A DNA stretch of 64,000 nt from Alkalisalibacterium limincola (lineage in GTDB: Bacteria > Pseudomonadota > Gammaproteobacteria > Xanthomonadales > Xanthomonadaceae): contig NZ_VRTS01000002.1 of assembly GCF_008017755.1 (NCBI RefSeq), forward strand, positions 310,001 to 374,000, given 5' to 3'. The notes beneath the pieces were generated by a model. The model saw only the letters and a program-made list of their open reading frames with translations, made no database searches and had not been told where the DNA came from. The position numbers and the translations under genes are program-made. Positions 24,162 to 33,374 of the stretch are shown piece by piece (the first letter of the stretch is position 1; every line of letters starts with the position of its first letter).

Positions 24162-26627
24162 TCAGGCGGCCTTCGTGATGCGGCTGCAGTCGGCCATGGC
24201 CGCCGACTGCAACTGGGCGTGGTCGAAATCATCCACACTGATCGCATCGAGCGTCATCTCGCGCAGGTCCACCAGGGCGGCCTTTTCCTCCGCGCTCAGT
24301 ACGCCCTTGGCCACGGCGTCGTCGAGCTGGGCGTCGTGGTCCATGCCCGAGACCTCGCCTGCCTTGAGCGCCTTGAGGAACTTGCGCTCGATCGGTTCGG
24401 CGTGGATGACCCGGGGCAGGTAGCTGTTGATGCGCCCGGCAGGGTTGTTCGCGCAGGGCGTCAGGAACACGCCTTCGGCCAGCTTGTCGCGGGCATCCGA
24501 CGGTGACATCAGCATCGCGGCGGCGCGGTGGCCCAGGCGGTCCGACGGCGCCTGCGCGCGGCGGCCCCAGGGGAACACCAGCATCCACAGCACCCAGCCG
24601 ACCGGACGGATCGGGAAGTTGCGCAACGCACCCGACAGCGCCAGCTCGATCTTGTGCACGCCATCGAGCGTGGCCCAGGCCAGCAGCGGACGTTCGCCGA
24701 CCGGACGGCCGTCATCCTCGTAGCGCTTGAGCATCGCCGAGATGATGTAGAGGTGGCTGAGCACGTCGCCCAGGCGCCCGGACAGCTTCTCCTTGAACTT
24801 CAGCTTGCCGCCCAGCAACAGCATGGAGGTGTCGGCGACCAGGGCCAGGTTGGCCGAGTAGCGGTTGAGCTTGCGGTAGTAGCGGCGCGTGTAGGCGTCG
24901 CCCGGCGCCCGGCCGAAGCGCGCCCCGGTCAGGCCGAACCACAGGCTGCGGAACGCGTTGGAGATCGCGAAGCCGATGTGCCCGAACAGGTTGCGGTCGA
25001 ACTCGTGCAGGCGCACCTGCGGATCCGGATGCTGGGCGGCCTCCATCTCCTTGAGCACCCACGGGTGGCAGCGGATCGCACCCTGGCCGAAGATCATCAG
25101 TGAGCGGGTCATGATGTTCGCGCCCTCGACCGTGATCGAGATCGGCGCGGCCTGCCAGCTGCGGCCGAGGTAGTTGCGCGGCCCGAGGATCACGCCCTTG
25201 CCGCCGTGCACGTCCATCGCATCGCTGGCCACCTGGCGGCCCATCTCGGTGGCGTGGTACTTCGCGATCGCCGAAGGCACGGCCGGCTTCTCGCCACGGT
25301 CGACCGCGGCGGCCGTGGCCTGGGACAGCGCGCTGACCGAGTAGGCATTGCCGGCGATGCGCGCCAGCGCTTCCTCGACGCCCTCGAAGCGACCGATCGA
25401 CAAACCGAACTGCTTGCGGATGCGCGAGTAGGCGCCGGTGACCACCGCGCCGGCCTTGCTGCCGCCCGAGGCGGTGGAGGGCAGGGTGATCGCGCGGCCG
25501 ACGGAAAGGCACTCGACCAGCATGCGCCAGCCCTCGCCGATGTAGTCCTCGCCGCCGATGAGCTGCGACAGCGGCAGGAACACCTCTTCACCGCGCACCG
25601 GGCCGTTGTGGAACATGCAGTTGAGCGGCACGTGGCGGCGGCCGATGTCCAGCCCCGGGGTGTCGCGCGGGACCAGCGCCAGCGTGATGCCGCGGTCGGC
25701 CTCGCCACCGAGCAGGCCCTCGGGGTCGTGCAGGCGGAAGGCCAGTCCGATCACCGTGGCCACCGGGGCCAGGGTGATGTAGCGCTTGTCGAAGGTCAGC
25801 TTCACGCCGACCACCTCGGCACCGTTCCACTTGCCGGTGGTGACGATGCCGTAGTCGGGAAGCGAGGTCGCGTCGGAGCCGGCAAACGGGCCGGTGAGCG
25901 CGAAGCAGGGGATCTCGCGGCCATCGGCCAGGCGCGGCAGGTAATGTTCCTTCTGCTCGGCGGTGCCGTAATGCAGCAGCAGCTCGGCGGGGCCCAGGGA
26001 GTTGGGTACGCCGACCGTGGAGCTCAGCGTGGCGGAAATCGAGGCCAGCTTCTGGATGACCTTGTGGTGCGCCAGCGCGGAGAAGCCCAGGCCACCGAAG
26101 TCCTTCGGGATGATCATGCCGAAGAACTTCTTCTCCTTCAGGTACTGCCACACCTCCGGCGGGAGGTCGGCGTGGTCGTGCGTGATCTCCCAGTCGTTGA
26201 TCATCCGGCACAGCTCCTCGCACTCGTTGTCGAGGAAGGCCTGCTCCTCGGCGCTGAGCATCGGCCTGGGCTGGGCCAGCAGGTCCTCCCACTTGGGCAT
26301 GCCGGAGAACAGCTCGCCCTCGAAGCCGACCGTGCCGGCCTCCAGGGCCGTCTTTTCGGTGTCGGAGAGCTTGGGCAGCATGCGCAGGTAGATCTTCAGC
26401 AGCGGCGCGGTGATCTGCTGGCGGCGGAAGTCGCCGATCATCAGCGGCACCGCGACCAGGGCCAGCAGCACGCCGGCGATGATCGTGGCCACCAGGCTGG
26501 CGCCCAGCAGGGCGACCAGCACCAGCGCGCCGGCGGAGGCGATCGCCCAGGTGGAAAGGCGGGTGCGGTGGTAGGCGCAGGCACCGCCGACCAGCAGCAG
26601 GGTGAGGAAGGGGATCAGGACGCTCAT
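24162..26627 (-). CDS. fadE: Acyl-CoA dehydrogenase, FadE type
   Basis: This 821-residue enzyme catalyses the first step of fatty-acid beta-oxidation. Its length matches E. coli FadE (about 814), not the 380-residue classical enzymes. Two N-terminal membrane helices (residues 4-22 and about 28-55) anchor it, followed by the acyl-CoA dehydrogenase core with IPKDFGGLGFSALAH, FALTGPFAGSDATS, YHATEMGRQVASDAMDVHGG and VEGANIMTRSLMIFGQGA, and the FadE-specific C-terminal domain. The ATG overlaps the hydrolase stop codon (ATGA), so translation is coupled. The operon is preceded by a perfect TetR-type palindrome, which suggests induction by an acyl-CoA or fatty acid. Confidence 0.95.
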   Translation of the reverse strand: MSVLIPFLTLLLVGGACAYHRTRLSTWAIASAGALVLVALLGASLVATIIAGVLLALVAVPLMIGDFRRQQITAPLLKIYLRMLPKLSDTEKTALEAGTVGFEGELFSGMPKWEDLLAQPRPMLSAEEQAFLDNECEELCRMINDWEITHDHADLPPEVWQYLKEKKFFGMIIPKDFGGLGFSALAHHKVIQKLASISATLSSTVGVPNSLGPAELLLHYGTAEQKEHYLPRLADGREIPCFALTGPFAGSDATSLPDYGIVTTGKWNGAEVVGVKLTFDKRYITLAPVATVIGLAFRLHDPEGLLGGEADRGITLALVPRDTPGLDIGRRHVPLNCMFHNGPVRGEEVFLPLSQLIGGEDYIGEGWRMLVECLSVGRAITLPSTASGGSKAGAVVTGAYSRIRKQFGLSIGRFEGVEEALARIAGNAYSVSALSQATAAAVDRGEKPAVPSAIAKYHATEMGRQVASDAMDVHGGKGVILGPRNYLGRSWQAAPISITVEGANIMTRSLMIFGQGAIRCHPWVLKEMEAAQHPDPQVRLHEFDRNLFGHIGFAISNAFRSLWFGLTGARFGRAPGDAYTRRYYRKLNRYSANLALVADTSMLLLGGKLKFKEKLSGRLGDVLSHLYIISAMLKRYEDDGRPVGERPLLAWATLDGVHKIELALSGALRNFPIRPVGWVLWMLVFPWGRRAQAPSDRLGHRAAAMLMSPSDARDKLAEGVFLTPCANNPAGRINSYLPRVIHAEPIERKFLKALKAGEVSGMDHDAQLDDAVAKGVLSAEEKAALVDLREMTLDAISVDDFDHAQLQSAAMADCSRITKAA

Positions 26628-27553
26628 CGTGACTCTCCGGGTGTGGTGCCGGTCGGGAGGAGGTTGCCGGGGGCGGACAGGAAATCCAGCACCTCGGCGG
26701 TAAAGGCATCGTTGTCGTCGCCTGCCACCATGTGGGTGGCGTCGGGCAGGCGCGTGTGGCGGGCGTGTGGCACCAGGGCCAGGAACTCGCGCACGGTGTC
26801 GTCGGAAACCAGGTCGCTGCGGCCTCCCGAAAGTAGCAGGACCGGCACCGCGACCTTCGATGCCGCTTCCATCATACGGTGCTGGTGCTGGTGGCTGTCG
26901 CGCGCGAACTCGGTGAGCAGTCGCGGGTCCCAGTGCCAGCGCCAGCGGCCATCTTCGCCCTCGCGCAGCAGCGCGCGCAGCTGGCCGGGGCCCTTGCGTT
27001 CGCGGCGGTGCGGCAGGTAGCGGGCAATCTCGGCACCGGCATGTTCGAGCGAGTCGAAGCCGTCCGGGTGGGCACCCATGAAATCCAGGATCCGGTTGAC
27101 CCCCGCCGGTTCCCAGCGCGGCGTGATGTCGACCAGCACCAGCGCGCTGTAGCGCGGCTGCCGGGCCTGTGCCAGCAGGCCAAGCAGCCCGCCCATCGAG
27201 GCGCCCACCAGTACCGGCGCCTCGCGGCAGTGCGTCGACACGGCCTCGAGGTCGTCGACGAACTGTTCCCCGGCATAACGGACATGCGCCGGGTTGCGCT
27301 CGCTCTCGCCATGACCACGCGCGTCGAAGGCCAGTGTCGGGTGCCCGGCACGGGCCAGCGCCGAGGCGCTTCGGGCCCAGGCCTGCCGGGTCTGGCCGAA
27401 GCCATGGGCCATGACCACCGGGGTGCGCGGCATGGCCGCATCCGGTGCATGCCATTGCGCGGCCAGCGCCAGGCCATCGGCCGTGACGATGCGCTGCGGA
27501 CGGCAGGGCACCGGGGGCGGGGTTGGGACTCTGGTTGTGTCGGCAATTACCAT
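26624..27553 (-). CDS. Alpha/beta hydrolase
   Basis: This serine hydrolase of about 309 residues has an alpha/beta fold. The oxyanion segment VVMAHGFGQTRQAW, the conserved FDARGHGESE and the nucleophile elbow VGASMGGLLG (Ser) are present. The Asp is likely in the GGRSDLVSDD region and the His in LPDATHMVAGDD. It is co-transcribed with fadE (4-base overlap), so a lipid ester or thioester substrate feeding beta-oxidation is plausible. I use the ATG inside the palindromic operator (MVIADTTRV); a TTG 12 codons upstream is the alternative, and neither has a strong Shine-Dalgarno sequence. Confidence 0.85.
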   Translation of the reverse strand: MVIADTTRVPTPPPVPCRPQRIVTADGLALAAQWHAPDAAMPRTPVVMAHGFGQTRQAWARSASALARAGHPTLAFDARGHGESERNPAHVRYAGEQFVDDLEAVSTHCREAPVLVGASMGGLLGLLAQARQPRYSALVLVDITPRWEPAGVNRILDFMGAHPDGFDSLEHAGAEIARYLPHRRERKGPGQLRALLREGEDGRWRWHWDPRLLTEFARDSHQHQHRMMEAASKVAVPVLLLSGGRSDLVSDDTVREFLALVPHARHTRLPDATHMVAGDDNDAFTAEVLDFLSAPGNLLPTGTTPGESR

Positions 27554-27573
27554 ACGCAAAAGTATGGTAATTG
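27544..27573. promoter_or_regulatory. Perfect inverted repeat, likely TetR operator
   Basis: CAATTACCATAC (27544-27555) and GTATGGTAATTG (27562-27573) form a 12-bp perfect palindrome with a 6-base spacer in the intergenic region between the hydrolase-fadE operon and the divergent TetR gene. It covers the proposed hydrolase start codon. A further exact half-site GTATGGT occurs at 27599-27605. Size, symmetry and position fit the binding site of the neighbouring regulator. Confidence 0.85.
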
Positions 27574-27703
27574 AGTGGAGGGCTGTCAATACCCTTCAGT
27601 ATGGTGCATTCATTCGGCAGGGCATTGATCGGCTGGATTTTTTCCAGTGCGCCACCGGACATTCATGCTTGCGCCGGGTTTCACGCCGGTTACACTTGCT
27701 CGA

Positions 27704-28288
27704 ATGTCCAGCCAGAACCGCAAGCTCGACCGCCCGAACCGGCTCAGCGCCGAGGACTGGGCGCAGGCCGCCCTCGACGTGGTCGCCGAATCCGGCGTGG
27801 CTGCGGTCGCCGTCGAGCCCCTGGCGCGTCGGCTGGGCGTGACCAAGGGCAGCTTCTACTGGCATTTCCCCTCGCGCGATGCATTGCTGCACTCGGCCCT
27901 GGAGCGCTGGGAGGTGCTGGAGCAGGAAACGGTCTTCGGCCAGCTCGAGGCCATTTCCGATCCGCGCGAGCGGCTGCGCTCCCTGTTCCGGCTGGTGGCG
28001 CACGAGGTGCGGCCGCACATTATCTATAGCGAGTTGCTCAAGGCGCTCGACCACCCGGTGGTCAAGCCGGTCATGGAGCGGGTCTCGCAGCGGCGAATGG
28101 ACTACCTGACCGCTTCCTACCGCCAGGCCGGCATGCCGCGGCTGGAGGCCCAGCAGCGCGCACGCCTGACCTACGCCGCCTACGTCGGTTTCCTGCAATT
28201 GTCCCTGCAACTGCAGCAGCCCCGCCTGCAGCACGACGAATTCGAGTCCTACGTCGATCATGTGATGTCGACGTTGATCCCCGGCTGA
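27704..28288 (+). CDS. TetR/AcrR family transcriptional regulator
   Basis: This 194-residue regulator has an N-terminal DNA-binding domain: AALDVVAESGVAAVAVEPL, then the recognition helix LGVTKGSFYWHFPSRDALL. The C-terminal ligand/dimer domain (about 75-190) includes YAAYVGFLQLSLQLQQ. I start at MSSQNRKLDRP. A TACACT element 8-14 bases before the ATG hints at a leaderless or very short-leader transcript. It diverges from the hydrolase-fadE operon and very likely controls it through the palindrome between them, analogous to fatty-acid regulators of the TetR class; the ligand is inference. Confidence 0.88.
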   Translation: MSSQNRKLDRPNRLSAEDWAQAALDVVAESGVAAVAVEPLARRLGVTKGSFYWHFPSRDALLHSALERWEVLEQETVFGQLEAISDPRERLRSLFRLVAHEVRPHIIYSELLKALDHPVVKPVMERVSQRRMDYLTASYRQAGMPRLEAQQRARLTYAAYVGFLQLSLQLQQPRLQHDEFESYVDHVMSTLIPG

Positions 28289-28383
28289 TGTGCGCATCGC
28301 CGGTCCCGGGTCGCAGCGTCCTGCGCGGCCACGCCATCCCGTTTCCATCTAGACACGGCCCCCGGCCGAGGAGTCCCTGAAGC

Positions 28384-30132
28384 ATGTCGAGTTCGCTTGC
28401 CGCCCTCAATGACTGGGTTGCCGACGTGGCCCGCCTGACCCAGCCCGAGTCCATCCACTGGTGCGACGGTTCCGACGAGGAGTACCAGGCGCTGGTGCGC
28501 AGGATGCTCGACAACGGCGACCTGATCGAGCTCAACCAGGAGACGCACCCGGGCTGCTACCTGCACCGCTCCGATCCGGGCGACGTGGCCCGCGTGGAGC
28601 ACCTGACCTTCGTGTGCACGCCCGAGCGCGACGACGCGGGTCCGAACAACCACTGGATGGCGCCGGCGGATGCGCACGCGAAGATGGACGAACTCTTCGA
28701 AGGCTGCATGCGTGGACGCACGATGTACGTGATCCCCTACTGCATGGGGCCGATCGATTCGCCGATTTCGCGCTGCGGCGTCGAGATCAGCGACAGCCCC
28801 TACGTGGCGGCCAACATGCGCATCATGACCCGCATGGGCAAGCCGGCGCAGGCACGCATCGAGCGCGAGGGCCGCTTCGTGAAGGGCCTGCACTCGGTCG
28901 GCGAGCTGGATCCCAAGCGCCGCTTCATCATGCACTTCCCCGAAGAGCTCACGATCAAGAGCTTCGGCTCGGGCTACGGCGGCAATGCGCTGCTGGGGAA
29001 GAAGTGCCATGCCTTGCGTATCGCCAGCCACCAGGCCCGCTCGGAAGGGTGGCTCGCCGAACACATGCTGATCGTCGGCATCGAGAACCCGGCCGGCGAG
29101 ACCCACTACGTGGCCGCCGCGTTCCCCAGCGCCTGCGGCAAGACCAACCTGGCGATGCTGATCCCGCCGGAAGGCTACCGCCGCGACGGCTGGAAGGTGT
29201 GGACGGTCGGCGACGATATTTCCTGGATGACCCCGGGCGAGGATGGCCGCCTGTGGGCGATCAATCCCGAGGCCGGCTACTTCGGCGTGGCGCCGGGCAC
29301 CAGCGAGTCGACCAATCCGAACGCGCTGAAGATGCTCAACCGCGATGCGATCTTCACCAATGTCGGCGTGACCGCCGACAACCAGCCGTGGTGGGAGGGC
29401 CTGCCCGGCCAGCCGGCGAAGGACTGGCAGGGGCGCGACTACGACCCGGCCAATGGCCCGGCCGCGCATCCCAATTCCCGCTTCACCGTCAGCGCGAAGC
29501 AGTGCCCGAGCTACTCCGACAAGGCCGAGGCCGCCCAGGGCGTGCCGATCTCGGCGATCGTGTTCGGCGGCCGCCGTGCCTCGCTGGTGCCGCTGGTGTC
29601 CGAGGCGCGCGACTGGACCCACGGCGTGTTGATGGGTGCGGCGATGGGCTCGGAAACGACCGCCGCCGCCACCGGCGCGGTCGGCGTGCTGCGCCGCGAC
29701 TCGATGGCGATGAAGCCGTTCTGCGGCTACAACTTCGCCGACTACTTCTCGCACTGGCTCGACTTCGACCGGCCGGGCGCGAAGCTGCCGCGCATCTACA
29801 AGGTGAACTGGTTCCGCAAGGGCGACGACGGCAAGTTCCTGTGGCCTGGCTTCGGCGACAACCTCCGTGTGCTGGAGTGGATGCTCAAGCGCGTGACCGG
29901 GCAGGTCGACGCGCGCGAGACGCCGGTGGGCAACCTGCCGCGCGCCGAGGACCTCAACACCGCCGATCTCGAGATCGATCCGGCCGCCCTGGATGCGTTG
30001 CTGTCGGTCGACGAGGCGGGCTGGAGGTCGGAGCTGTCCTCGATCGGCGAGTACCTGGAGGACTTCGGCCCGCGCATGCCGGGCAAGCTCAGGGAAGAAC
30101 AGCGCCGGATCGCCGACGCGCTCAAGGCCTGA
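28384..30132 (+). CDS. pckG: Phosphoenolpyruvate carboxykinase (GTP)
   Basis: This 582-residue enzyme converts oxaloacetate and GTP to phosphoenolpyruvate, the gluconeogenic entry from the TCA cycle. The GTP-type family is identified by the kinase P-loop FPSACGKTNLAM (with the reactive Cys), IKSFGSGYGGNALLGKKC, VGDDISWM and ARFTVSAKQCPS-like residues (SRFTVSAKQCPS). A GAGGAG ribosome site precedes the ATG by 10 bases. Its place directly after the fatty-acid oxidation unit fits growth on acetyl-CoA-yielding substrates, but it has its own upstream region. The following methyltransferase gene is 12 bases away and may be co-transcribed. Confidence 0.97.
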   Translation: MSSSLAALNDWVADVARLTQPESIHWCDGSDEEYQALVRRMLDNGDLIELNQETHPGCYLHRSDPGDVARVEHLTFVCTPERDDAGPNNHWMAPADAHAKMDELFEGCMRGRTMYVIPYCMGPIDSPISRCGVEISDSPYVAANMRIMTRMGKPAQARIEREGRFVKGLHSVGELDPKRRFIMHFPEELTIKSFGSGYGGNALLGKKCHALRIASHQARSEGWLAEHMLIVGIENPAGETHYVAAAFPSACGKTNLAMLIPPEGYRRDGWKVWTVGDDISWMTPGEDGRLWAINPEAGYFGVAPGTSESTNPNALKMLNRDAIFTNVGVTADNQPWWEGLPGQPAKDWQGRDYDPANGPAAHPNSRFTVSAKQCPSYSDKAEAAQGVPISAIVFGGRRASLVPLVSEARDWTHGVLMGAAMGSETTAAATGAVGVLRRDSMAMKPFCGYNFADYFSHWLDFDRPGAKLPRIYKVNWFRKGDDGKFLWPGFGDNLRVLEWMLKRVTGQVDARETPVGNLPRAEDLNTADLEIDPAALDALLSVDEAGWRSELSSIGEYLEDFGPRMPGKLREEQRRIADALKA

Positions 30133-30144
30133 GTCGCCTCGCGC

Positions 30145-31152
30145 GTGTCGGGCGACGCGAAACACGGGGAGGCCGGGGACGCCGGCATCTGGGAACGCCT
30201 GTGGAAGACCGGCGCACTGCATTCGTGCGCCGGCGCCTTCCGCGAGAACTATGACGGTGCCCTTGCCGCATTCTGGACGGCGCGTTTCGGTGCGCTGGAG
30301 GACGGCGCTGTGGTGCTCGACGTGGGCACCGGCAACGGGGCCATTCCACTGCTGGCCAAGGACGCGGCGCGCGCGCGCGGGGTCGCTTTCAGGATCCACG
30401 GTGCAGACATCGCCGACATCGACCCGGTGGGCAGTTGCCCCGACGGGGCCCGGCGCTACGAGGGCATTGAATTCCATCCGCGGGCGCCGCTGGAGAAGCT
30501 GCCCTTCGCCGATGCCAGCGTCGACCTGGTGTGCTCGCAGTACGCGTTCGAGTACGCCCGGCGCGACGCGGCCCTGGCGGAAGTGGTCCGGGTGATGGGG
30601 CCGCGCGGGCAGGCCGGGTTCGTCCTGCATGCGCGCGCATCACTGGTCTGCTCGACCGCGCTGGAACAGCTCGAGCACTGCCGGTTCCTGTTGCGCGAGT
30701 CGGGCCTGTTCGCGCAGGCACGCGGGTTGGCGCAGCGACTGGTGGCAGCAGGTCCCGACGGACCGGCGCGACTGGTGGCCGATCAAGACACGGAGCGCTT
30801 GCGCGTGGCGCTCAACGCGTCGGCAGGCGAGGTGCAGCGTCGCATGGCGGCGACGCAGACCCGGGACATGCTGGCCAAGGCGATGCACATCGTGTCCACC
30901 GTCCTGGCCGAAGCGCCGCGCAATCCGCCGGAGGTGACGCTGCCGTGGTTCGATCGCGCGGTGTCCGGACTGGCCGACGAGGAGCGGCGGCTGCAGGCTT
31001 TGGATGCCGCGGCGCTGGACGAGGCGGGCATGGTGGCCTTGCGCGAGGCCTTCCAGGCCCACGGTTGCCGGGACTGCGACATCGGCGTCCTCCACCACGA
31101 GCGTGGGCCGCTGATGGGGTGGACGCTTGTGGTGGCCAATGGACCCGCGTGA
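30145..31152 (+). CDS. Class I SAM-dependent methyltransferase
   Basis: This 335-residue protein starts at a GTG. The SAM-binding motif I is VVLDVGTGNGAIPLL (about residues 56-70), with an acidic motif II near HGADIADI and a post-motif LPFADASVDLVCSQYAFEY. The C-terminal half is helical and unassigned. The substrate is unknown. Its end overlaps the start of the GT41-like glycosyltransferase gene by 14 bases, so the two are co-transcribed, and it could act on the same protein or glycan targets. Confidence 0.8.
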   Translation: MSGDAKHGEAGDAGIWERLWKTGALHSCAGAFRENYDGALAAFWTARFGALEDGAVVLDVGTGNGAIPLLAKDAARARGVAFRIHGADIADIDPVGSCPDGARRYEGIEFHPRAPLEKLPFADASVDLVCSQYAFEYARRDAALAEVVRVMGPRGQAGFVLHARASLVCSTALEQLEHCRFLLRESGLFAQARGLAQRLVAAGPDGPARLVADQDTERLRVALNASAGEVQRRMAATQTRDMLAKAMHIVSTVLAEAPRNPPEVTLPWFDRAVSGLADEERRLQALDAAALDEAGMVALREAFQAHGCRDCDIGVLHHERGPLMGWTLVVANGPA

Positions 31153-33066
31153 GCGCGCGCTCGGGCTGCACCGCGACGGCCAACTGGTCGAGGCCGATCG
31201 GGCCTACCGCGCGGCACTCGACGCCCATCCCGACGATGCGCGACTGAGGCATTTCCACGGGGGACTGCTGATGCAGAGCGGGCGCCTGGAAGAGGCGGCG
31301 CTGCAGTTCCAGAAGGTGGCGGCACAGGCGCCGGACGCGGTGGAAAACCTGGCGGCCCTGGCCTTGTGCCTGCGCGACCTGGGGCGCCTGGCCGAGGCGC
31401 TGCCGGTGGCCCATCGGGTGCTGGCGCTGCGGCCGGACGATGCGCTGGCCCTGCTGGTGGCGGGCAGCACGCATGCCGCGCTGGGGGAAGGAACGCAGGC
31501 CGAGCGCCTGCTGCGCGAATGCGTCGGCCTGGCGCCTGCCAATACCGAAGCTTGGCATCACCTCGGCGTGGTGCTGCAGGAACAGGGGCGCTGGGACGAG
31601 GCGGCCAGCGCGCACGAGCGCGTCGCCGCGCGCCGTGCCGGCGCCTGGTACAACGTCGGCCTGTGCCGCGAGCGCCAGGGAGACTTGCTGCTGGCGCGCG
31701 AGTGCTACGGCCGGTTCAACCAGGCCCATCCGGACCGCATTGCCGGCTGGACGCGCCGTGCCCAGGTGCAGGCGCTGCTTTGCGACTTTCCCGGTGAAGC
31801 CGAGAGCGTGGCGCGGATCCGCGCGCGCCTGGCGCGCCCGGAGGCGCTGGCCGTCGACGACCAGGCCGAACCGTTCGTGCTGTCGTTCCTGCCCTTGCCG
31901 GATGCCGACCGCCGACGACTGCTGGAGCATGCCGTGCACCAGGTGCAGGCGAAGGCGGGACGCCTCGCGGATGGCATGCAGCCGGCGAAGACGGGCGCGC
32001 GGCAGGCGGGCACGCACTTGCGGCTGGGCTACGTGTCCCCGGACTTCGGTGAGCACGCGGTGGGGTCGCTGATGCGCGATGTGTTCGCCGCCCACGACCG
32101 CGGCCGCGTCCACGTGACCGCCTATTCGTTGCGGCGGCACGCCGGTGCCACGGCCGACGCGATCCGCAGCGGCTGCGACGTGTTCCGGGATTGCGAAGCG
32201 ATGGCCACGCCGGCGATCGCCGAGTCCATCGCCGCCGACGGCATCGACGTGCTGGTCGACCTGGGGAGCTACACCTCCGGCGCCCGTCCCGAGTTGCTTG
32301 CGTTGCGGCCGGCGCCGGTGCAGTTGGCCTACCTGGGGTTCCTCCACCCGCATGGCGCCCCCTGGCTGGACGCGGTGGTGCTGGATCCCTGGTTGTTGCC
32401 GGCGGGGGCAGAGGCGATGTTCGGCGAACCGGTGCGGCGCCTGTCCACACTGATGCTGCCGGGGCGGAGCGCGGAACCGGCGCCAATCGATCGTGCGCGC
32501 TTCGGCCTGCCCGCCGAGCGTGTCCTGCTCGCCGCCTTCAACAACAGCTACAAGTTCGATCGCGCGTTGCTGGAAGCCTGGCTGGAGATCGCCGGCAGGG
32601 CCCCGCAGGCCGTCTTCGTGCTCAGCGTGCCGCCGCAGGCCGAACCGCTGCTGCGCAGGCACTGGGCCGGACAGGGGGGGTGATCCCGGCCAATTGCTGT
32701 TGCTGCCGCGTCTGGCCACCGGCGAGCACGCCGCGCGCCTGGCGTGTTGCGACCTGTTCCTCGACGCCTTCCGCTACCAGGGGGGGAGCCAGTGGCATCG
32801 GTGCGGTAGCGGCCGGCCTGCCGGTGCTCGCGCTGGCCGGTGACCGGCCCCTGGCCCGGATGGGTGCGGGGCTGTCGGCGTTCCTGGGCCTGGACGAACT
32901 GGTGTGCCCGACCATGCAGGCCTACATCGACACCGCCGTGGACCTGGCCACCGACGCGCAGCGGCGCCGGGACGTGCGTCGGCGCCTCGATGAGGCCGTT
33001 CGCCGCACGGGGCTGTTCGATCCGCGGCGCATTGCGTCCGCACTCGAGGACGTGGCCGGCGCCTGA
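31139..33066 (+). CDS. TPR-containing GT41 (O-GlcNAc transferase/SPINDLY-like) glycosyltransferase, two frameshifts
   Basis: This protein would be about 641 residues when repaired. N-terminal tetratricopeptide repeats (about 1-235, such as HLGVVLQEQGRWDEAASAHE) precede a GT41 catalytic region: LRLGYVSPDFGEHAVGSLM (conserved His), VDLGSYTSGARPELLALR, LAYLGFLHPHGAPWLD, FNNSYKFDRALLEAWLEI (Lys of the nucleotide-sugar site) and CDLFLDAFRYQGGASG. Two breaks fall exactly in G7 runs (32674-32680 and 32780-32786); removing one G from each restores the frame. The eukaryotic homologues add GlcNAc or fucose to Ser/Thr; donor and target here are unknown. It lies between a methyltransferase gene and a TonB-dependent receptor gene. 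Confidence 0.85.
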
Positions 33067-33217
33067 GCGGCGCGTGCCACGCCCCGCAGGGCAACCGGCC
33101 GGGTCTACGCTATTCGTGGCCACCCCCGGCCGTGGCCCTGGGCCTGCGACGCAAACCCGCATCCGGAAAGGAGTTTTGTTCAGTTTCGGCCGCAGTTGTT
33201 AATTCAGCGTGCAGGGA

Positions 33218-33246
33218 TTGACCCTGGTGTTAAAAGATTGCTAATG
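33218..33246 (+). promoter_or_regulatory. Promoter of the TonB-dependent receptor
   Basis: TTGACC (33218-33223) is followed after 16 bases by GCTAAT (33240-33245), a 5-of-6 and a 4-of-6 match to the sigma-70 hexamers, inside an A/T-rich island (GTTAAAAGATTGCTAATG). The remaining 5' untranslated region of about 120 bases holds no recognised riboswitch. The 308 bases between the glycosyltransferase and the receptor hold no other supported gene. Confidence 0.65.
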
Positions 33247-33374
33247 TCGGCGCAACCGGGGAATCAGGGCTGGCTGTTGCCGTACCCGGGGGCCTGCTGG
33301 TTTGCCATCAGGCTTAGCAGCGATGCCAAGTCCCGATACTTAACTAGTTCCATCTTTGACGTTGGAGAGAACGA

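Noticed and set aside
24162-27662. A 1166-residue protein extending fadE upstream
   Set aside because: The extension is Arg/Pro/Gly-rich and is the out-of-frame reading of the alpha/beta hydrolase gene; the true FadE start (MSVLIPFL) has membrane helices and normal length.
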